Assembly: GCF_023065955.2 (NCBI RefSeq)
Contig: NW_026622997.1
Coordinates: forward strand, 35,637,278 to 35,701,277
Direction of reading: 5' to 3'
DNA: 64,000 nucleotides
Origin: Ursus arctos
Lineage: Eukaryota > Chordata > Mammalia > Carnivora > Ursidae
The notes below the pieces were generated by a model. The model did not search any database, was not told the DNA's origin, and saw nothing but the letters and a program-made list of their open reading frames with translations. The translations under genes were made by a program, and so were the position numbers. Positions within the stretch are counted from its first letter, which is position 1. Every line of letters starts with the position of its first letter. This document shows, in pieces, positions 62,501-64,000 of this stretch.

Positions 62501-63552
62501 CAACATTGCCCAGGCATGGTCTAAGCCCCTCACCTCGTCCCTGTGCTTTGGGGAGCCGGAGGGACAGCCGAGGCCCACGGCCCTGAGACCCCTTTGCAAA
62601 AAGCCGGCTTCCCACGGAGACAGTTTTCCTGAGGTGCAGACCCTATCCCAAGTGGTTTTGGCAAGGTAAAGCAAATGCCCTCCACATCTCTGGAAGAAAC
62701 CACAGTGCCCAGCCATGTTCTAAGCCCTCCCATCCTCCCTGGGCTTCTGGCAGCAGGAGTGAAAAGAGAGGAGCAGAGCACTGGGACCCGTTTGACAAAA
62801 CCCGGCTTCCCACGGCAAAGTCTTTCTCCACGTGCAGACATGCTCCCAGGTGCCTGGGGCAAGGGGAAGGAAATGCCATACACTGACCTGGAAGAGACCA
62901 CAGGGCCCAGGCACAGTCTGAACCCTTCCCTAAACCCGGCGGTTTTGCTAGCAGGAGTTCAACCCCAACGAACACAGCCCGGAGACCCCTGAGGCAAAAA
63001 CGGCTTCCGACGAACAATAGGCGTTTGCTGTGGAAAACCAATCCCAAGTGGGGGTAGCCAGCTCAACAAAATGCCCACACCCAGGTGTAAGTAACAACAT
63101 TGCCCAGGCATGGTCTAAGCCCCTCACCTCGTCCCTGTGCTTTGGGGAGCCGGAGGGACAGCCGAGGCCCACGGCCCTGAGACCCCTTTGCAAAAAGCCG
63201 GCTTCCCACGGAGACAGTTTTCCTGAGGTGCAGACCCTATCCCAAGTGGTTGTGGCAAGGTAAAGCAAATGCCCTCCACTTCTCTGGAAGAAACCACAGT
63301 GCCCAGCCATGTTCTAAGCCCTCCCATCCTCCCTGGGCTTCTGGCAGCAGGAGTGAAAAGATAGGAGCAGAGCACTGGGACCCGTTTGACAAAACCCGGC
63401 TTCCCACGGGAACGTCTTTCTCCACGTGCAGACATGCTCCCAGGTGCCTGGGGCAAGGGGAAGGAAATGCCATACACTGACCTGGAAGAGACCACAGGGC
63501 CCAGGCACAGTCTGAACCCTTCCCTCAACCCGGCGGTTTTGCTAGCAGGAGT

Positions 63553-64000
63553 TCAACCCCAACGAACACAGCCCGGAGACCCTGAGGCAAAAACGGCTTC
63601 CGACGAACAATGGGCGCTTGCTGTGGAAAACCAATCCCAAGTGGGGGTAGCCAGCTCAACAAAATGCCCACACCCAAGTGTAAGTAACAACATTGCCCAG
63701 GCATGGTCTAAGCCCCTCACCTCGTCCCTGTGCTTTGGGGAGCCGGAGGGACAGCCGAGGCCCACGGCCCTAAGACCCCCTTTGCAAAAAGCCGGCTTCC
63801 CACGGAGACAGTTTTCCTGAGGTGCAGACCCTATCCCAAGTGGTTGTGGCAAGGTAAAGCAAATGCCCTCCACTTCTCTGCAAGAAACCACAGTGCCCAG
63901 CCATGATCTAAGCCCTCCCATCCTCCCTGGGCTTCTGGCAGCAGGAGTGAAAAGAGAGGAGCAGAGCACTGGGACCCGTTTGACAAAACCCGGCTTCCCA
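63553..64000. repeat. Last, slightly diverged unit at window end
   Basis: The final unit carries several private changes: 'gagaccctgagg' (one C fewer), 'caatgggcgc', 'cccaagtgtaag', 'cctaagacccccttt' and 'catgatctaag'. The array continues past the window edge in an A subunit. Confidence 0.8.

Larger units (their letters stand above)
19431..64000. repeat. 595-bp trimeric satellite array
   Basis: One continuous head-to-tail array. The anchor 'aagaaaccac' that starts subunit A occurs at 19881, 20477, 21072, 21665, 22260, 22855 and so on to 63892: 74 periods in 44011 bp, average 594.7 bp. Each unit is three related subunits, A, B and C, that begin 'aagaaaccacag', 'aagagaccacag' and 'aagaaacaacat', and share 'cggcttcc' near position 110 and 'aaatgcca/aaatgccc' near the end. 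A consensus unit holds about 17 CpG by eye. Open frames of 60-226 codons exist on both strands in overlapping frames. Since 595 is not a multiple of three, no frame stays open through the array. I could not match it to a named satellite family. Confidence 0.97.

Noticed and set aside
21500..64000. Hundreds of open frames of 64-226 codons on both strands, near-identical from unit to unit
   Set aside because: They overlap each other in several frames, repeat with the 595-bp satellite period, show no recognisable domain and cannot form one frame because 595 is not a multiple of three. They are by-products of GC-rich satellite sequence.
19431..64000. Regular repeats as a CRISPR array
   Set aside because: Units are 595 bp and contiguous, without short direct repeats separating unique spacers, and the genome is mammalian.

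Overview
The window is mammalian nuclear DNA with no supportable host protein-coding gene. A tRNA-derived Can-SINE at 8472-8671 and carnivore-type L1 elements identify a caniform carnivore; the SINE wording fits the arctoid group (bears, seals, weasels and relatives). Species cannot be told from the sequence. The setting looks like the edge of a large satellite domain (pericentromeric or subtelomeric heterochromatin), but that placement is inference.

Left part, 1-14918: an old, decayed tandem satellite with a basic unit of about 112-114 bp arranged in a higher-order period of about 1.8 kb (16 basic units). It survives in three stretches (803-1497, 6619-8471, 12691-14918), split by L1 elements. 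A 5' fragment of an L1 lies at 71-801 (minus), a near full-length but dead L1 at 1498-6618 (minus), and a SINE-L1 pair at 8472-12690 (plus) inside one short target-site duplication.

Middle part, 14919-19430: mostly low-copy DNA with an ancient L1 scrap, a possible solitary LTR, a (GT)n microsatellite, a short degenerate direct repeat and a small L1 3' end. I see no convincing gene.

Right part, 19431-64000 (about 70% of the window): a GC-rich satellite array. Its 595-bp unit is itself a trimer of three diverged subunits of about 198 bp (A 198, B 198, C 199). By anchor spacing there are 74 complete units between 19881 and 63891 plus partial units at both ends. The left edge (19431 to about 21300) is the most diverged; further in, the units are homogenised. 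Above the 595-bp trimer there are larger periodicities: four consecutive 4-unit blocks of about 2379 bp (50041-59555), a 5-unit 2971-bp tandem duplication (28968-34909) and a 10-14 kb segment present twice (22023-35867 and 39860-50137), whose copies differ by whole-unit insertions or deletions. All three subunits keep a related 17-bp motif at the same position that resembles the CENP-B box but misses essential positions.

The elements do not work together as genes. The window records two generations of satellite expansion, retroelement invasion of the older one, and recent unequal exchange in the younger one.
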